Below are positions 37,016 to 46,800 of a stretch of 64,000 bases of DNA, piece by piece. The position numbers were made by a program, and so were the translations under genes. The stretch is from Colwellia sp. GTDB taxonomy: Bacteria > Pseudomonadota > Gammaproteobacteria > Enterobacterales > Alteromonadaceae. The notes beneath the pieces are model-generated. The model was not told the origin of the DNA and ran no database searches. It was given only the letters and a program-made list of their open reading frames with translations. The DNA is taken from contig JABSOW010000009.1 of the NCBI GenBank assembly GCA_013215465.1, positions 1 through 64,000 on the forward strand, given 5' to 3'. How positions within the stretch are numbered: position 1 is the first letter of the stretch; each line of letters begins with the position of its first letter.

Positions 37016-39355
37016 TTAAGGTGACCATGCGTAGCTAATTTTGGTAAAAAAAGTTCTTTCTGCGCGTGTTAATTTTGTTAAATCATCATCTTGCAAGCTC
37101 TTATCAGAGTACCCTAAGAAAAATACCGTTTGTGGGTTAAGCTTATAGGCGTAAATTAATTGGCTTGATAAACCTTTACTTTGCGTTGAGCTAATAAAAT
37201 TATTGTTATCAGGGTTCCTATCAACATCACTATAAATTAAGCTAAGTTTTAAGTAACTTTGCACATCAAATTGGTAAGACAAACGTAACTCAGAAATATT
37301 TTCAATATAAACATTACTATTACTGCCGATACTATTTTTAGCATCTAGTTTGCTATACGTTTGGTAAAAATCAAACTCTAAATGATCGGTAATAAAAACA
37401 GCAACATTAGCTGCTAGTTGAATTAAATCACCTAAACGATCATTAGCATAATCAATTTTATCACCAACCGTTAACTCTAGTGATAAGTAGGTACGAGGAT
37501 TTGGCTTAATGCTTGCGTATAACTCTACTTGGTCTTCATTAAAAGAGGAGGTATTATTATCAATATTCGCTATGGTATAATCATAGCGAATACCGACTTT
37601 TTCACCATGCATTAAACTGAGTTCATAATAAGATTGCATCGGACCATCAATATTAAAACTTGTTGTTAATGCTCGTTCAATAAGTTCATTATTATTGTTG
37701 TGAATAATTTGCCATTTACCTGATACTCCAGCTTCTTGCCATTGACTGCCGGGTGCTGAATAGAAAGTTCTTTTAACAAAAACGGTATTTTTTTTAATAT
37801 CAGCTTTGGGCATAAAACCTAAATCAGCTCTAAAATCAGCGCCAATATCTTGATGCGCTAAATCAACAAGCCAGTATTCAGAATTATGAGTAAAGTTAAC
37901 TTTAACAGCGCGGTCACTAAAACTGTCATTACTGGGTTTATAGCTATTTTCGATTGTTTCTGGGTATTGGCTGTCCGAATTTAATAGCTGTGCTTTAATG
38001 GCACTAGACTCAGATAAACGATAACGAGCATCAAGTCCAACGACATAGTTATGATAATCATCTGTGGAGCGTAATGTTGCTATGCTGCCTATCGTTAAAT
38101 CGTCATTAAAATCATATCTATAACGCCAGGCACCGGCGTGACTTTCTTGCGCTAAAGTTAGTAAACTTGAACGTAAGTTACCTGGTAATAAGATGTTTGT
38201 TTCAGTGTCGTTGGTGATGAATGCGCCATAACTGTGTTTATTAATACGACCGGTTAATTTGGCGCCATAATCAGGATCGGCAATGTTTCGCGTATATACT
38301 AAGTCAAAATCACTACTGAAATAGTCACTGTTATCTAAGAAAAAAGCGCGCTTTTCTTCATAAAATAGTGAAAAATTAGTATTTACACTCAGTTGCCCAC
38401 TATCACTTTCTACCGTTGAAAAGTCAGGGTTTAAGGTGGCATTGAGTAAATTATTCGCGTTGATGCCCCAACGTAAATCTAACCCTGCTTCGGTATCGTT
38501 TTCAGCGCTCCAATTACTGTTTGGATTACTATTGTTTAGGTTACTGTTAGCGTAAACATCTCGTGTTTCATTTCTGCTAGTAGTGAACGTAGGTGTTAAT
38601 CGTAAATTTTGGCCTATCTCCGCATTTTCAAAGCCAATAGCCTCCGGGTATTGACACAACCAACAAGGATTATCTCGTGCAAGAGGGACATGAGAAATGC
38701 GTAAACTAGTATCTCTGGGGTAAATTCGTACTAATTCTATCGCCCATTTTTTTTTCTTGCCATCTGCTTTGAAGTTTAAAATGTTATAAGGAATAGCCAT
38801 TTCGACTTGGTAACCCTGCTTAGTTATTTTACCAAAGGCATACCAAAGGCCATCCCATGAGGTGTTATTCTGTGCAGTTATTTCATTGTAAGTGGCATCA
38901 TTTTGCACACCATAGGGATTGACAAAAAAGGAATAATTTAAGCGCCTATTATTATGAGTATCGAGTTTTATTCCGACAGTGTCTTGTAACCACGTTTTGT
39001 CACGATCAGTTAAGAAGCCTTGAATTTTTGTTGGTTCAGGGTCATAGGCAATAAAGGCAATATAAAGAAATTTTCCATTTTCAATTAGTTTGGCAGTAGT
39101 TTTAACCGGGCTAGGTAAGTTATTCCACGGACTATTGATGATATCTAATTCTATCGATAATGCATTAGACCATAGCTCATCATTTAACTCACCATCAATG
39201 ATTATGGTGTTTTTTTCAAAGGGAATTTGAAGTGATTCTAGCTTAACATTCGTTATCAGTGTGTTTTGTTGGTTTAAGGTTTGCGCTATTGTTGGGCTTA
39301 TTAATAAAACAGTAAAAAGCAATACAATCAAGCTATGACAGCTTAAGTTCTGCAT
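37016..39355 (-). CDS. DUF5916 outer-membrane protein with CBM9-like domain
   Basis: A 779-residue protein. A signal peptide (about residues 1-24, ending TIAQ) is followed by a carbohydrate-binding-9-like domain (about 40-235, IDGELNDELWSNA.., DTHNNRRLNYSFFVNPYGVQND) and then a long beta-strand region (about 250-779) with alternating aromatic residues, DUF5916, which is predicted to be an outer-membrane barrel. The C-terminus ends ISYAWSP. Function unknown; the family is common in Bacteroidetes and marine gammaproteobacteria. It lies convergent with the VWA gene (8 bp apart). Confidence 0.87.
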   Translation of the reverse strand: MQNLSCHSLIVLLFTVLLISPTIAQTLNQQNTLITNVKLESLQIPFEKNTIIIDGELNDELWSNALSIELDIINSPWNNLPSPVKTTAKLIENGKFLYIAFIAYDPEPTKIQGFLTDRDKTWLQDTVGIKLDTHNNRRLNYSFFVNPYGVQNDATYNEITAQNNTSWDGLWYAFGKITKQGYQVEMAIPYNILNFKADGKKKKWAIELVRIYPRDTSLRISHVPLARDNPCWLCQYPEAIGFENAEIGQNLRLTPTFTTSRNETRDVYANSNLNNSNPNSNWSAENDTEAGLDLRWGINANNLLNATLNPDFSTVESDSGQLSVNTNFSLFYEEKRAFFLDNSDYFSSDFDLVYTRNIADPDYGAKLTGRINKHSYGAFITNDTETNILLPGNLRSSLLTLAQESHAGAWRYRYDFNDDLTIGSIATLRSTDDYHNYVVGLDARYRLSESSAIKAQLLNSDSQYPETIENSYKPSNDSFSDRAVKVNFTHNSEYWLVDLAHQDIGADFRADLGFMPKADIKKNTVFVKRTFYSAPGSQWQEAGVSGKWQIIHNNNNELIERALTTSFNIDGPMQSYYELSLMHGEKVGIRYDYTIANIDNNTSSFNEDQVELYASIKPNPRTYLSLELTVGDKIDYANDRLGDLIQLAANVAVFITDHLEFDFYQTYSKLDAKNSIGSNSNVYIENISELRLSYQFDVQSYLKLSLIYSDVDRNPDNNNFISSTQSKGLSSQLIYAYKLNPQTVFFLGYSDKSLQDDDLTKLTRAERTFFTKISYAWSP

Positions 39356-39740
39356 ACATCATCCATAAATTTATTATTATAAGGGGGGAATCAGCTAATA
39401 TTTTTATTTTCTAGTGTTAGCAATAGATATGTCTATATCAAATTAGTATAAACTTTATGAGACAAATTGTTACAAATTTTAAGCTGCAGCACAATCTAAA
39501 CTTTAAAAATTGTTATTCCGTCGTGATATAGATGCAATTCTGTTGCACTTTTTATGACTATTTTACTTAGACTACTTTTATCGTGGTCAGAATGATTACG
39601 ATACAATTCCGGTTAAAATTTATATGATAGTCGACCAGTTAATTATTTTATCTGGTGAAATACAGATTATCATTGATATTGAGTTGCAGTCTTTAGCTAA
39701 CCGTTTACTATTGTAAGCATATTTTCTTTGGGTTTTTGAC
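39356..39740. promoter_or_regulatory. Divergent promoter region, DUF5916 / DUF599
   Basis: A 385-bp AT-rich stretch without a gene. It must carry promoters for both flanking genes. No clear operator or RNA was found. Confidence 0.35.
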
Positions 39741-40481
39741 ATGCCATTCTCTCTTATTGATCTCATTGCTTTATTTATCTTTTTTCTCTCTTGGTCAGGG
39801 TATACTTGGTTTGCTCGTAAAAAAGCTAAAACGACGAATTGTTTAGCTCGAAGTTTACACCAGCATAGAATTCATTGGATGTATGAGACTATTACTCGAG
39901 AGATTAGAGTTGGCGAAGCGTCATTATTATCTAACTTAGAGCGAAATATTGCTTTTTTTGCTTCTAGTACATTATTAATTTTAGCGGGTATATTGACGCT
40001 GTTTGCAAAAATAGACACGTTAGAAAGTGTTATATACTCAATGCCTTATGCTGATCATGTCAGTCATTTTACCATTCAGATTAAGCTAAGTTTGTTGGCT
40101 TTTATTTTTGTTATCTCATTTTTTCAATTTACTTGGTCTATGCGTCAGTATGGCTTTGTTAATGTTATGATAGGTGCGGCGCCAATAGATACCTCTGGTT
40201 TGAATGACAACCTTAAAGCTTATGCTAAACAAATGGCGACAGTACAAGATCAAGCAGCACATTCTTATAATTATGGACTTCGTTCATATTATTTTGCATT
40301 AGCGGCTATTTGTTGGTTTTTTCATCCTTTTTTGTGTATTTTAATGAGTGTTTGGGTGGTTTATACCTTATATACGCGTGAGTTTAACTCTAAATCTGTT
40401 AAAGCTTTGACTGCCGGGCAGCAGTATTTACAATTAGAGCGAGATGCTAAAGAGCAAGCTAGCGCTAAGATTGTTGAGTGA
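39741..40481 (+). CDS. DUF599 membrane protein
   Basis: A 246-residue inner-membrane protein of the DUF599 family, with four to five hydrophobic helices (near residues 5-22, 75-95, 112-130, 185-215) and a conserved cytoplasmic stretch RVGEASLLSNLERN. Function unknown. The next gene starts inside its stop codon (GTG of 40478 overlaps the TGA), so the two are translationally coupled. Confidence 0.85.
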   Translation: MPFSLIDLIALFIFFLSWSGYTWFARKKAKTTNCLARSLHQHRIHWMYETITREIRVGEASLLSNLERNIAFFASSTLLILAGILTLFAKIDTLESVIYSMPYADHVSHFTIQIKLSLLAFIFVISFFQFTWSMRQYGFVNVMIGAAPIDTSGLNDNLKAYAKQMATVQDQAAHSYNYGLRSYYFALAAICWFFHPFLCILMSVWVVYTLYTREFNSKSVKALTAGQQYLQLERDAKEQASAKIVE

Positions 40482-40975
40482 GTCAGTACTCTAAAAAATA
40501 TCAGCACTATTCGGTGGAAGATTTTGATAGCTATGACTGTCTCAAGTTGTCAAAACGGTTCTATCTTGTCTTGTTATTTGTGTTGCGTGGTTATCTTGTT
40601 TGGTTGCTGTCAATAACTAATATGCGCGATAGAATAAGTATTATATCGTGGATATACCCTGAAACATCACTGTTTTATTTAAGTTTAATATCGGGGACGG
40701 TTGGCTTATTTGTGCTACTAATGATCAGTTTACGACGGCCGGAAGCGGCTAACTGGATTAAACTTAGTTGGCAACACAGCCGAAAATTTTTAATCGCTGC
40801 ATTATTTTTTGATTTATTCACTCATGCCATAGTTTTTTTTTATTGGCAATTAATCTCAGTAGAATGGCTTATTATGCAAGTGATCATAACGGTTACTTTA
40901 ATTGTACTCTGTTATAACAGTGAGCGCGTTACAATAAATTTAACAGAATTTCCACAGAAAATACCAGAAAAATAA
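40478..40975 (+). CDS. DUF2919 (YfeZ-like) membrane protein
   Basis: A 165-residue four-helix membrane protein. The opening VEDFDSYDCLKLSKRFYLVLLFVLRGYLVWLLS is typical of the DUF2919/YfeZ family. Function unknown. Starts with GTG overlapping the stop of the DUF599 gene, indicating an operon, and is followed by dnaQ after 46 bp. Confidence 0.78.
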   Translation: MSQYSKKYQHYSVEDFDSYDCLKLSKRFYLVLLFVLRGYLVWLLSITNMRDRISIISWIYPETSLFYLSLISGTVGLFVLLMISLRRPEAANWIKLSWQHSRKFLIAALFFDLFTHAIVFFYWQLISVEWLIMQVIITVTLIVLCYNSERVTINLTEFPQKIPEK

Positions 40976-41021
40976 TTCTGGATCATAATATTTCTCATAT
41001 AAATGTTTAAGGTTACCAATA

Positions 41022-41792
41022 GTGAATGTAAATAATAGTCAAGATAACGGCCAACAAGAACAACGATTGATTATTCTTGATACGGAAACAACCGGTATTA
41101 ACCCCAGAGATGGACATAGAATTGTTGAAATTGGCTGTGTTGAAATGATCAACCGTCAATTAACAGGTCGAAGCTATCATGTATACATCAAACCGCTGGA
41201 TCAGCGTGGCCAAGTATTGCAAATGGATCAAGAGGTAATCAATATTCATGGGTTAACTAATGAATTTTTAGATGATAAACCTACCTTTCCCCAAGTTGTT
41301 GATGGCTTTATTGATTTTATTCGTGGTGCTGAATTAGTTATTCATAATGCTAAGTTTGATGTTGGCTTTATGAATAATGAATTTTCATTATTGAACTTTG
41401 CCAATAGCGCTAGCAACAAAGTGCCAATGACTGAAGATATTTGTACTATTACCGATACCTTAAAAACCTCAAAAGACGAATTTGGCTCACCAAAAACCTT
41501 AGATTACTTAGCGCGTTTTTATAAAGTAGATAAATTGATAGACCGTACTTATCATGGTGCTTTGATTGATGCGCAGCTGCTTGCTTTTGTTTATATAGAA
41601 ATGACACGTAAGCAGTCAACGTTTAATTTGTCGGTGGGTGATAATAGTGGTGAAGATGCTAATGCTATTAGACGTTTAAGTAATAAGCGAGCAAAGCTAA
41701 AGGTTATTGCCGCTTCTGCCGATGAAGTAGCAGCACACAAAGAAAGGTTATTGGTTATTAAGAGCAAAGGGGGAGAGCCACTTTGGAAATAA
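41022..41792 (+). CDS. dnaQ: DNA polymerase III epsilon subunit (3'-5' proofreading exonuclease)
   Basis: A 256-residue DEDDh exonuclease. Exo I DTETTG (residues about 21-26), exo II with VIHNAKFDVGFMNNE and exo III with HGALIDAQLL (the His and Asp) are intact; the C-terminal region binds the polymerase alpha subunit. It proofreads replication. Start is GTG at 41022, with AAGG nine bases upstream; no nearby ATG competes. Its end overlaps the start of the next gene by 10 bp. Confidence 0.96.
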   Translation: MNVNNSQDNGQQEQRLIILDTETTGINPRDGHRIVEIGCVEMINRQLTGRSYHVYIKPLDQRGQVLQMDQEVINIHGLTNEFLDDKPTFPQVVDGFIDFIRGAELVIHNAKFDVGFMNNEFSLLNFANSASNKVPMTEDICTITDTLKTSKDEFGSPKTLDYLARFYKVDKLIDRTYHGALIDAQLLAFVYIEMTRKQSTFNLSVGDNSGEDANAIRRLSNKRAKLKVIAASADEVAAHKERLLVIKSKGGEPLWK

Positions 41793-43126
41793 ACAAGTTA
41801 TTGATATTTTGTTTTGTTACGCTAACTAGCTTAGCTAATACTAAAGCCTTAGCTGTTCAAGAGGGTGTACAAGAACTTAAAGCATTCACCGAGCAAGTAA
41901 AATTAATAAAACAAGCTAAAGTAAAATATTATCAAAGTGATAATATAACCAATCAAATTTCCTATTTTGATAATCGTTTTCGTATAGATGCAGAGCTTGA
42001 TGAAATCACTTTGTTATTTTATCGTAGTCGCGGTAGTCGACCTATAATTTTAGTGCGTCCAGACGGCAGTAAATTAAGAGTCAATAACGTCGACCCAAGT
42101 AAAGTGCAATGGCATGATGATAGCACCTTTGACTTGATCAAAATTGTAAAACCGATGCCCGGACCATGGCAAGCTATTGGTGATATTTTGCCAGAAAGTC
42201 AAATTATGGTGATGTCAGATGTTAAATTGGAGGTAGCTCCTTTACCCGAAATTGTTTTGTCTGGTGAAACCTTAAAAGTGGTTGGTAAACTTTATAATGG
42301 CGATGAGCCTATTAATACTCCTTATTTTCGTAATGTGGTTAAATTGGATGTGCATTTTTATAGTACTAACAATGCTGATTACGACAATTTTGGCGCTGAT
42401 GCACTTAAATTAACATCATTTCGCGATGATGGTCATGGCTTGGATGAATATGCGGGTGATGGCCTATATACCGGGGAATTTCGCTTAGATTTTGCATCAG
42501 GTGAATGGCAACCGGTATTTTTGATTAAACTACCGATGGCTAGCCGGGAATTACGACAAAAACCCCTTGTGCTACATAGGTCACCGGTAAGCATTGCCGT
42601 TGAAACGTCTGCAGATGAAAATAAGCCACATAGTATGACATTATCAATCGATCCAACTTATGTTGACCCTAACAGCTTAGTTTTCCAAGGTAAGGTGACT
42701 TTTCCGGATAAACAGGTTGAACCATTTTCTATTATGGATGATAAGCAAGGTGAGACACGTGTTAAAGATATTAAAAATACTGAATCAGGTGTCTATCGTA
42801 TTAATATTCATGCGTTTGGTAGAACGACATCAGGACGAGAGTTTCGTTTAGCAATCCCTGAATTTAGTTTTAATGTTAAAGCTAATAATAATGAAATTTT
42901 GGTGACTACAATCGATGAAAATGGTGTTGAAAAAACGGTTAGTATTGATAGAGAGCAAAAATTATTAGCAGATAGAGCAGCTGAATTGGCCCAAGCAAAA
43001 ATAGTGCAACAACAAGCTGAAGAAGAAAAAGAAATACAAACCATAATTTTGATAGCAGCAGGGAATGCTTTAATCATAGTCATTGCTTTGGTGCTATTTT
43101 TGGTCATGCGTAAGAAGAAAAAATAA
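41783..43126 (+). CDS. TIGR03503-family membrane-anchored protein
   Basis: A 447-residue protein of the TIGR03503 family: a signal peptide (about 1-25), a largely beta-strand periplasmic part with the segment FRDDGHGLDEYAGDGLYTGEFRLDF, a coiled region rich in AELAQAKIVQQQAEEEKE and one C-terminal transmembrane helix (about 418-440) ending in RKKKK. Role unknown. The start is TTG at 41783 inside dnaQ, with GGGGGAG seven to eight bases before it, so it is coupled to dnaQ translation. Confidence 0.85.
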   Translation: MEINKLLIFCFVTLTSLANTKALAVQEGVQELKAFTEQVKLIKQAKVKYYQSDNITNQISYFDNRFRIDAELDEITLLFYRSRGSRPIILVRPDGSKLRVNNVDPSKVQWHDDSTFDLIKIVKPMPGPWQAIGDILPESQIMVMSDVKLEVAPLPEIVLSGETLKVVGKLYNGDEPINTPYFRNVVKLDVHFYSTNNADYDNFGADALKLTSFRDDGHGLDEYAGDGLYTGEFRLDFASGEWQPVFLIKLPMASRELRQKPLVLHRSPVSIAVETSADENKPHSMTLSIDPTYVDPNSLVFQGKVTFPDKQVEPFSIMDDKQGETRVKDIKNTESGVYRINIHAFGRTTSGREFRLAIPEFSFNVKANNNEILVTTIDENGVEKTVSIDREQKLLADRAAELAQAKIVQQQAEEEKEIQTIILIAAGNALIIVIALVLFLVMRKKKK

Positions 43127-43353
43127 AGCTGTAGTTGAACGGTACTCTATTGATGAGATGAACAATATTCTTTGAAATACTTTTCGGGGAAATGAATATA
43201 AATAATTTTCCCTTGATAGCTTTTTAATCACCTGGTGAGGATAAGGATAAGCGGGGAGATTTGTACTGTAGCACTGGCATCATACATTGCCAACATAACT
43301 AGCGTAATTTATAATTTTCCAGTATGTTTTTACTAGGAGTGAATATTATCGAA
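43127..43353. other. Intergenic stretch before the tRNA array
   Basis: It holds a GGGAAA/TTTCCC hairpin near 43189-43213 that may end the dnaQ operon, then a repeat of the flank of tRNA-Leu (see the array). No gene is supported. Confidence 0.35.
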
Positions 43354-43378
43354 TGGTACGGGTCAAGAGACTTGAACT
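43354..43378 (-). pseudogene. tRNA-Leu 3' fragment (relic)
   Basis: The stretch is identical to the last 25 bases (T arm and acceptor 3' side) of the tRNA-Leu at 43594. It lies in a 38-bp exact repeat of 43581-43618 placed exactly 240 bp away, so it is a truncated duplicate. Confidence 0.8.
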
Positions 43379-43410
43379 ATTTTTACTTAAACGAAACACC
43401 GAAGTAAAAA

Positions 43411-43487
43411 TGGTGGCTACACCGGGACTCGAACCTGGGACCCCATCATTATGAGTGATGTGCTCTAACCAACTGAGCTATGTAGCC
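43411..43487 (-). tRNA. tRNA-Met (elongator, CAT), copy A
   Basis: A 77-base cloverleaf: acceptor GGCTACA/TGTAGCC, anticodon loop CTCATAA (anticodon CAT), T arm GGTTCGAGTCC, discriminator A, encoded CCA. It is identical to copy B 748 bp away. The last intact tRNA of the leftward operon. On the minus strand the CCA is followed by a TTTTTACTT..AAGTAAAAA hairpin. Confidence 0.95.
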
Positions 43488-43502
43488 TTACCGATTTTCT
43501 TT

Positions 43503-43563
43503 GTGGCAATACTGGAACCTACTATTTCTAATATAAGCAGCGTGTATAGAAACTCCGCAAATG
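43503..43563 (-). pseudogene. Decayed tRNA-Leu copy
   Basis: It retains GTAGGTTCCAGTATT and a degraded D arm of tRNA-Leu, but has lost both acceptor ends and has an altered anticodon arm. It shares the same derived anticodon-arm insertion with the relic at 44008-44094, so both come from one ancestral broken copy. Confidence 0.65.
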
Positions 43564-43593
43564 TTGACTTAGTGGAATTTGAATATTATCGAA

Positions 43594-43678
<85 letters not shown>

Positions 43679-43702
43679 ATTTCGATTTTTATTTTCTAAA
43701 AA

Positions 43703-43740
43703 ACATAGCAGAAATCAGAGGTTTTGAATCTCTGATATTT
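43703..43740 (-). pseudogene. Possible tRNA-Gln T-arm relic
   Basis: A stem-loop with AGAGGTTTTGAATCTCT resembles the T arm of the tRNA-Gln nearby (AGAGGATTTGAACCTCT) in the same orientation, flanked by GCAGAAA/TTTCTGC pairing. It is probably a decayed duplicate, but it could be a spacer hairpin. Confidence 0.4.
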
Positions 43741-43787
43741 CTGCGGAGCAAAATCGTTTTATTATAAACTGATTTACTCAAATTATA

Positions 43788-43862
43788 TGGCAGGGATAAG
43801 AGGATTTGAACCTCTGAATGACGGGATCAAAACCCGCTGCCTTACCGCTTGGCTATATCCCT
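43788..43862 (-). tRNA. tRNA-Gln (anticodon TTG)
   Basis: A 75-base cloverleaf: acceptor AGGGATA/TATCCCT, D arm GCCAAGCGGTAAGGC, anticodon stem GCGGG/CCCGT with loop TTTTGAT (anticodon TTG), T arm GAGGTTCAAATCCTC, discriminator G, encoded CCA. It corresponds to glnU/glnW of the metT operon. Confidence 0.94.
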
Positions 43863-43907
43863 GCAATGTATTTACTTTTTACAATTGACAACAAGTTGTC
43901 TTTTAAA

Positions 43908-43992
<85 letters not shown>

Positions 43993-44007
43993 ATTTCATT
44001 CAATTTT

Positions 44008-44094
44008 AAAGAGATTGAACTCTTACATCTTGTAATACTGGAACCTACTCTTATAAAAAATAAGCAGCGCAACTACCAATTCCGCCAAACCCGC
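44008..44094 (-). pseudogene. Decayed tRNA-Leu with anticodon-arm insertion
   Basis: The 5' acceptor and D arm (GCGGGTTTGGCGGAATTGGTAG) are intact, but the anticodon arm is replaced by an AT-rich stem (CTTATTTTTTATAAG) and the 3' acceptor and CCA are gone. It is not expected to be functional as a tRNA. Confidence 0.75.
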
Positions 44095-44158
44095 ATTACA
44101 TTCAAGTTTTTAAAGAGACTTGAACTCTTTTTACTTAAGTGAAACACCGAAGTAAAAA

Positions 44159-44235
44159 TGGTGGCTACACCGGGACTCGAACCTGGGACCCCATCATTAT
44201 GAGTGATGTGCTCTAACCAACTGAGCTATGTAGCC
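44159..44235 (-). tRNA. tRNA-Met (elongator, CAT), copy B
   Basis: Identical to copy A, and the first tRNA in the leftward transcript. It lies 32 bp downstream of the -10 box of a strong promoter. The CCA is encoded and followed by the same TTTTTACTT..AAGTAAAAA hairpin as copy A. Confidence 0.95.
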
Positions 44236-44266
44236 TTGCCAACCTGCTCTGTAGCAAGTGGCGCGT

Positions 44267-44295
44267 ATTATGCAAATCTACTTGCCGTTCGTCAA
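44267..44295 (-). promoter_or_regulatory. Sigma-70 promoter of the tRNA operon
   Basis: On the minus strand TTGACG (44295-44290), 17 bases of spacer, then CATAAT (44272-44267), followed by a GC-rich ACGCGCC discriminator as in growth-controlled stable-RNA promoters. Transcription should start about 25 bp before tRNA-Met copy B. Confidence 0.85.
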
Positions 44296-44669
44296 CCGTT
44301 TTCTTCTAAATAAATGCACTTTTTGTTTGTTTGCTTATTGTCTGCGCAATTTGATGCTTTCCCATGCTAATCCAACTATGTTTTCATTAATAGTTGCGTT
44401 TAATGGTCTCATTAACTTTCAAATGCTTATTGGTTACTTAGGAGAATATCTCCTGCATTATTTCATAAGTCACATCCATGCGACGTCTGCATGCTCTAAT
44501 AATACCAATCCGCATAAACATTTACTCAGTCTCGCTGGTTAAAGTTAACAATAGCGGTGTTGCTTTTAATCCCAATAGCCAGCTATTACTCAATCAAGCG
44601 CCTAGCTCTTGTGAGTTTTCCCTATGCAATCATTGACCACTACTTTATGCCCAAAGATATAAGCTATCT

Positions 44670-44723
44670 CCCTAAGCCACCTCAAGATGCTGAATCCTGC
44701 ATCTTGAGGTGGCTTGGGTATAC
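44670..44723. repeat. Long palindromic dispersed repeat, copy 2
   Basis: Arms CCCTAAGCCACCTCAAGATGC and GCATCTTGAGGTGGCTTGGG pair over 20 bp with one bulged base around an 8-base loop, followed by TATA. It shares CTCAAGATGCTGAA and ATCTTGA with copy 1 at 29957-30012 in the same orientation. Confidence 0.85.
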
Positions 44724-44898
44724 ATTGTTCCAACGTCGCTGTCACAGCTCTAAAATAACTGTGTGCTCATTTTAATTTGTTAAAACTCTCCGCTACGTCG
44801 TTATTTATTTGGCAATATTTCCTAGGTATAAAATAGATCACTTAATTAATGAAACTGGTGTAAGTAAATAGAGGCGTACAACAGACTTTATAGTGCGC

Positions 44899-44930
44899 AA
44901 AAAAAAACGCACCCTATCTGGCGCGTTTTT
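44899..44930 (-). terminator. Terminator of ychF
   Basis: Stem AAAAACGC/GCGTTTTT with a 14-base loop, followed on the minus strand by a run of nine T. It lies about 80 bp beyond the ychF stop. Confidence 0.7.
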
Positions 44931-45009
44931 AATGTTAATAATGACTTAGACTATCAGTGTAATACTAATTAAATAGCTCAATTACTTAGTCAGTTTGATT
45001 ATTATAAAG

Positions 45010-46101
45010 CTATACGTTAAAACGGAAATGAATAACATCACCATCTTTAACTTTATATTCTTTGCCTTCTAGAGTCCATTTACCTGCTTCTTTGGCGCCT
45101 TTCTCACCTTGATGCTTGATAAAGTCATCAAAGCCTATTACTTCAGCACGAATAAAGCCTTTTTCAAAGTCAGTATGAATTACGCCTGCTGCTTGTGGCG
45201 CGGTTGCATTTTGCTTTACTGTCCAAGCGCGTACTTCTTTAACACCAGCGGTAAAATATGTTTGTAAGTGAAGCAAAGAGTAACCAGCATTGATAACACG
45301 ATTTAGACCGGGTTCTTCTAAACCTAAGTCAGCCATAAATTCAGCTCGGTCTTCTTCATCCATTTCAGATAATTCACTTTCAATTTCAGCACAAACAGCA
45401 ACAACGATAGCACCTTCAGCATCCGCTATCTTTTGTACTATATCAAGATAGGGATTATTTTCAAAACCATCATCATTGACATTAGCGATATACATGGTTG
45501 GTTTGATGGTTAAGAAGTTTAAGTAGTCGACGGCTGCTTTTTCTTCTTTGGTTAATTCTAAAGAACGCACCATATTGCCGTCTTCAACATGTTTTAATAT
45601 TTTCTCTAAAACAGGCATTTCAAATTTAGCGTCTTTATCGCCGCCTTTAGCTTTCTTAGCTAAACGAAAAATTGCCCGTTCTGCGGTATCCATATCAGAT
45701 AAAGCTAATTCAGTATTGATTACCTCAATATCATCAGCAGGATCAATTTTATTGGCAACGTGAATGATGTTGTCATTATCAAAGCAGCGAACTACGTGAC
45801 CTATTGCGTCAGTTTCGCGAATATTGGCTAAAAATTTATTGCCCAAACCTTCACCTTTTGAAGCGCCAGCCACTAAACCGGCAATATCAACAAACTCCAT
45901 GGTGGTAGCAAGTACACGTTCTGGTTTTACAATGTCTGCTAATTGATCAAGACGAGGATCAGGCACAGGAACTATGCCAGTATTTGGTTCAATAGTACAA
46001 AAAGGGAAGTTGGCGGCTTCAATGCCTGCTTTGGTTAGTGCGTTAAATAAGGTTGACTTGCCGACGTTGGGTAAACCAACGATGCCACATTTAAATCCCA
46101 T
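45010..46101 (-). CDS. ychF: Redox-regulated ATPase YchF (Obg-family)
   Basis: A 363-residue P-loop protein: G1 [15 protein letters not shown]3 DIAGL, the NxxE-type G4 variant (NVND) that makes the family prefer ATP, a coiled insertion and a C-terminal TGS domain (HFRFNV end). It binds ribosomes and the proteasome-like machinery and is linked to oxidative stress response in E. coli. Starts at 46101; pth is upstream after 94 bp, the usual pth-ychF order. Confidence 0.96.
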   Translation of the reverse strand: MGFKCGIVGLPNVGKSTLFNALTKAGIEAANFPFCTIEPNTGIVPVPDPRLDQLADIVKPERVLATTMEFVDIAGLVAGASKGEGLGNKFLANIRETDAIGHVVRCFDNDNIIHVANKIDPADDIEVINTELALSDMDTAERAIFRLAKKAKGGDKDAKFEMPVLEKILKHVEDGNMVRSLELTKEEKAAVDYLNFLTIKPTMYIANVNDDGFENNPYLDIVQKIADAEGAIVVAVCAEIESELSEMDEEDRAEFMADLGLEEPGLNRVINAGYSLLHLQTYFTAGVKEVRAWTVKQNATAPQAAGVIHTDFEKGFIRAEVIGFDDFIKHQGEKGAKEAGKWTLEGKEYKVKDGDVIHFRFNV

Positions 46102-46195
46102 AATATTTACCTGTCTTTGTTAATTTTAAAATTTTTGAATGCGTGTTATTGGAGGATATCCAACAGATTATTTATATTTGGCGGCTTTCGCTCTT

Positions 46196-46780
46196 TTACA
46201 TGCCTTTAAAGGCATGTAAGCGTTGTTGCGCATATTTTAAGCCATCGATTTGCCAAAGTTCAAAACAGTGAGTGGCTTCATCAATGGCCTGTTCAATTAA
46301 TGATTGTTCGTTTTGTGGTGCTTTACCCAGTACATGGCCAGTTACTTTGTCTCTGTGTCCAGGATGGCCAATACCAATGCGTAAGCGATAAAAGTCTCTA
46401 TTATTTGCCATACGAGCAATAATATCTTTTAAGCCATTGTGTCCGCCATGACCACCACCTTGTTTGATTTTAACTGAGCCGGGTAGCATGTCTAGTTCGT
46501 CGTGAGCAATTAAAATATTGTCAACATGGATGCGGAAAAAATTAGCTAAAGGCGCTACCGCTTGACCACTTAGGTTCATAAAGGTTGTTGGGATTAATAG
46601 GTGAACAAGTTCATTGCCTATAAGTCCTTTACCGTAAAGACCAGAATATTTTTTTTCGGGGCGAAGGGATATATTATTACGCTGTGCTAGTTCTTCAACA
46701 AACCAAACACCGGCATTATGACGTGTTCTTGTATATTCGGGGCCAGGATTACCTAGCCCCGCAATTAGTTTAATTTTCAT
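46196..46780 (-). CDS. pth: Peptidyl-tRNA hydrolase
   Basis: A 194-residue Pth enzyme that frees tRNA from stalled peptidyl-tRNA. Features: the N-terminal [22 protein letters not shown] with catalytic His, the [14 protein letters not shown] segment and [28 protein letters not shown]. It lies 20 bp after rplY on the same strand and before ychF, an operon found throughout gammaproteobacteria. Confidence 0.97.
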   Translation of the reverse strand: MKIKLIAGLGNPGPEYTRTRHNAGVWFVEELAQRNNISLRPEKKYSGLYGKGLIGNELVHLLIPTTFMNLSGQAVAPLANFFRIHVDNILIAHDELDMLPGSVKIKQGGGHGGHNGLKDIIARMANNRDFYRLRIGIGHPGHRDKVTGHVLGKAPQNEQSLIEQAIDEATHCFELWQIDGLKYAQQRLHAFKGM

Positions 46781-46800
46781 CTTAAGGTAAGAGTATTAAA

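Larger units (their letters stand above)
44296..45009. other. Gene-free region between tRNA operon and ychF
   Basis: About 700 bp with no supported gene. It holds the second palindromic repeat copy (44670-44723) and the ychF terminator (about 44899-44930). The segment 44470-44660 resembles intergenic repeat debris, but I could not assign it. Confidence 0.4.

Noticed and set aside
40478-40975. Frameshifted extension of DUF599 rather than a separate gene
   Set aside because: The second frame has its own family features (DUF2919) and a GTG start overlapping the stop, so two coupled genes fit better.
44258-44542. 94-codon open frame on the plus strand after the tRNA operon
   Set aside because: Composition and hydrophobic content are accidental, there is no ribosome site, and it overlaps the tRNA promoter region.
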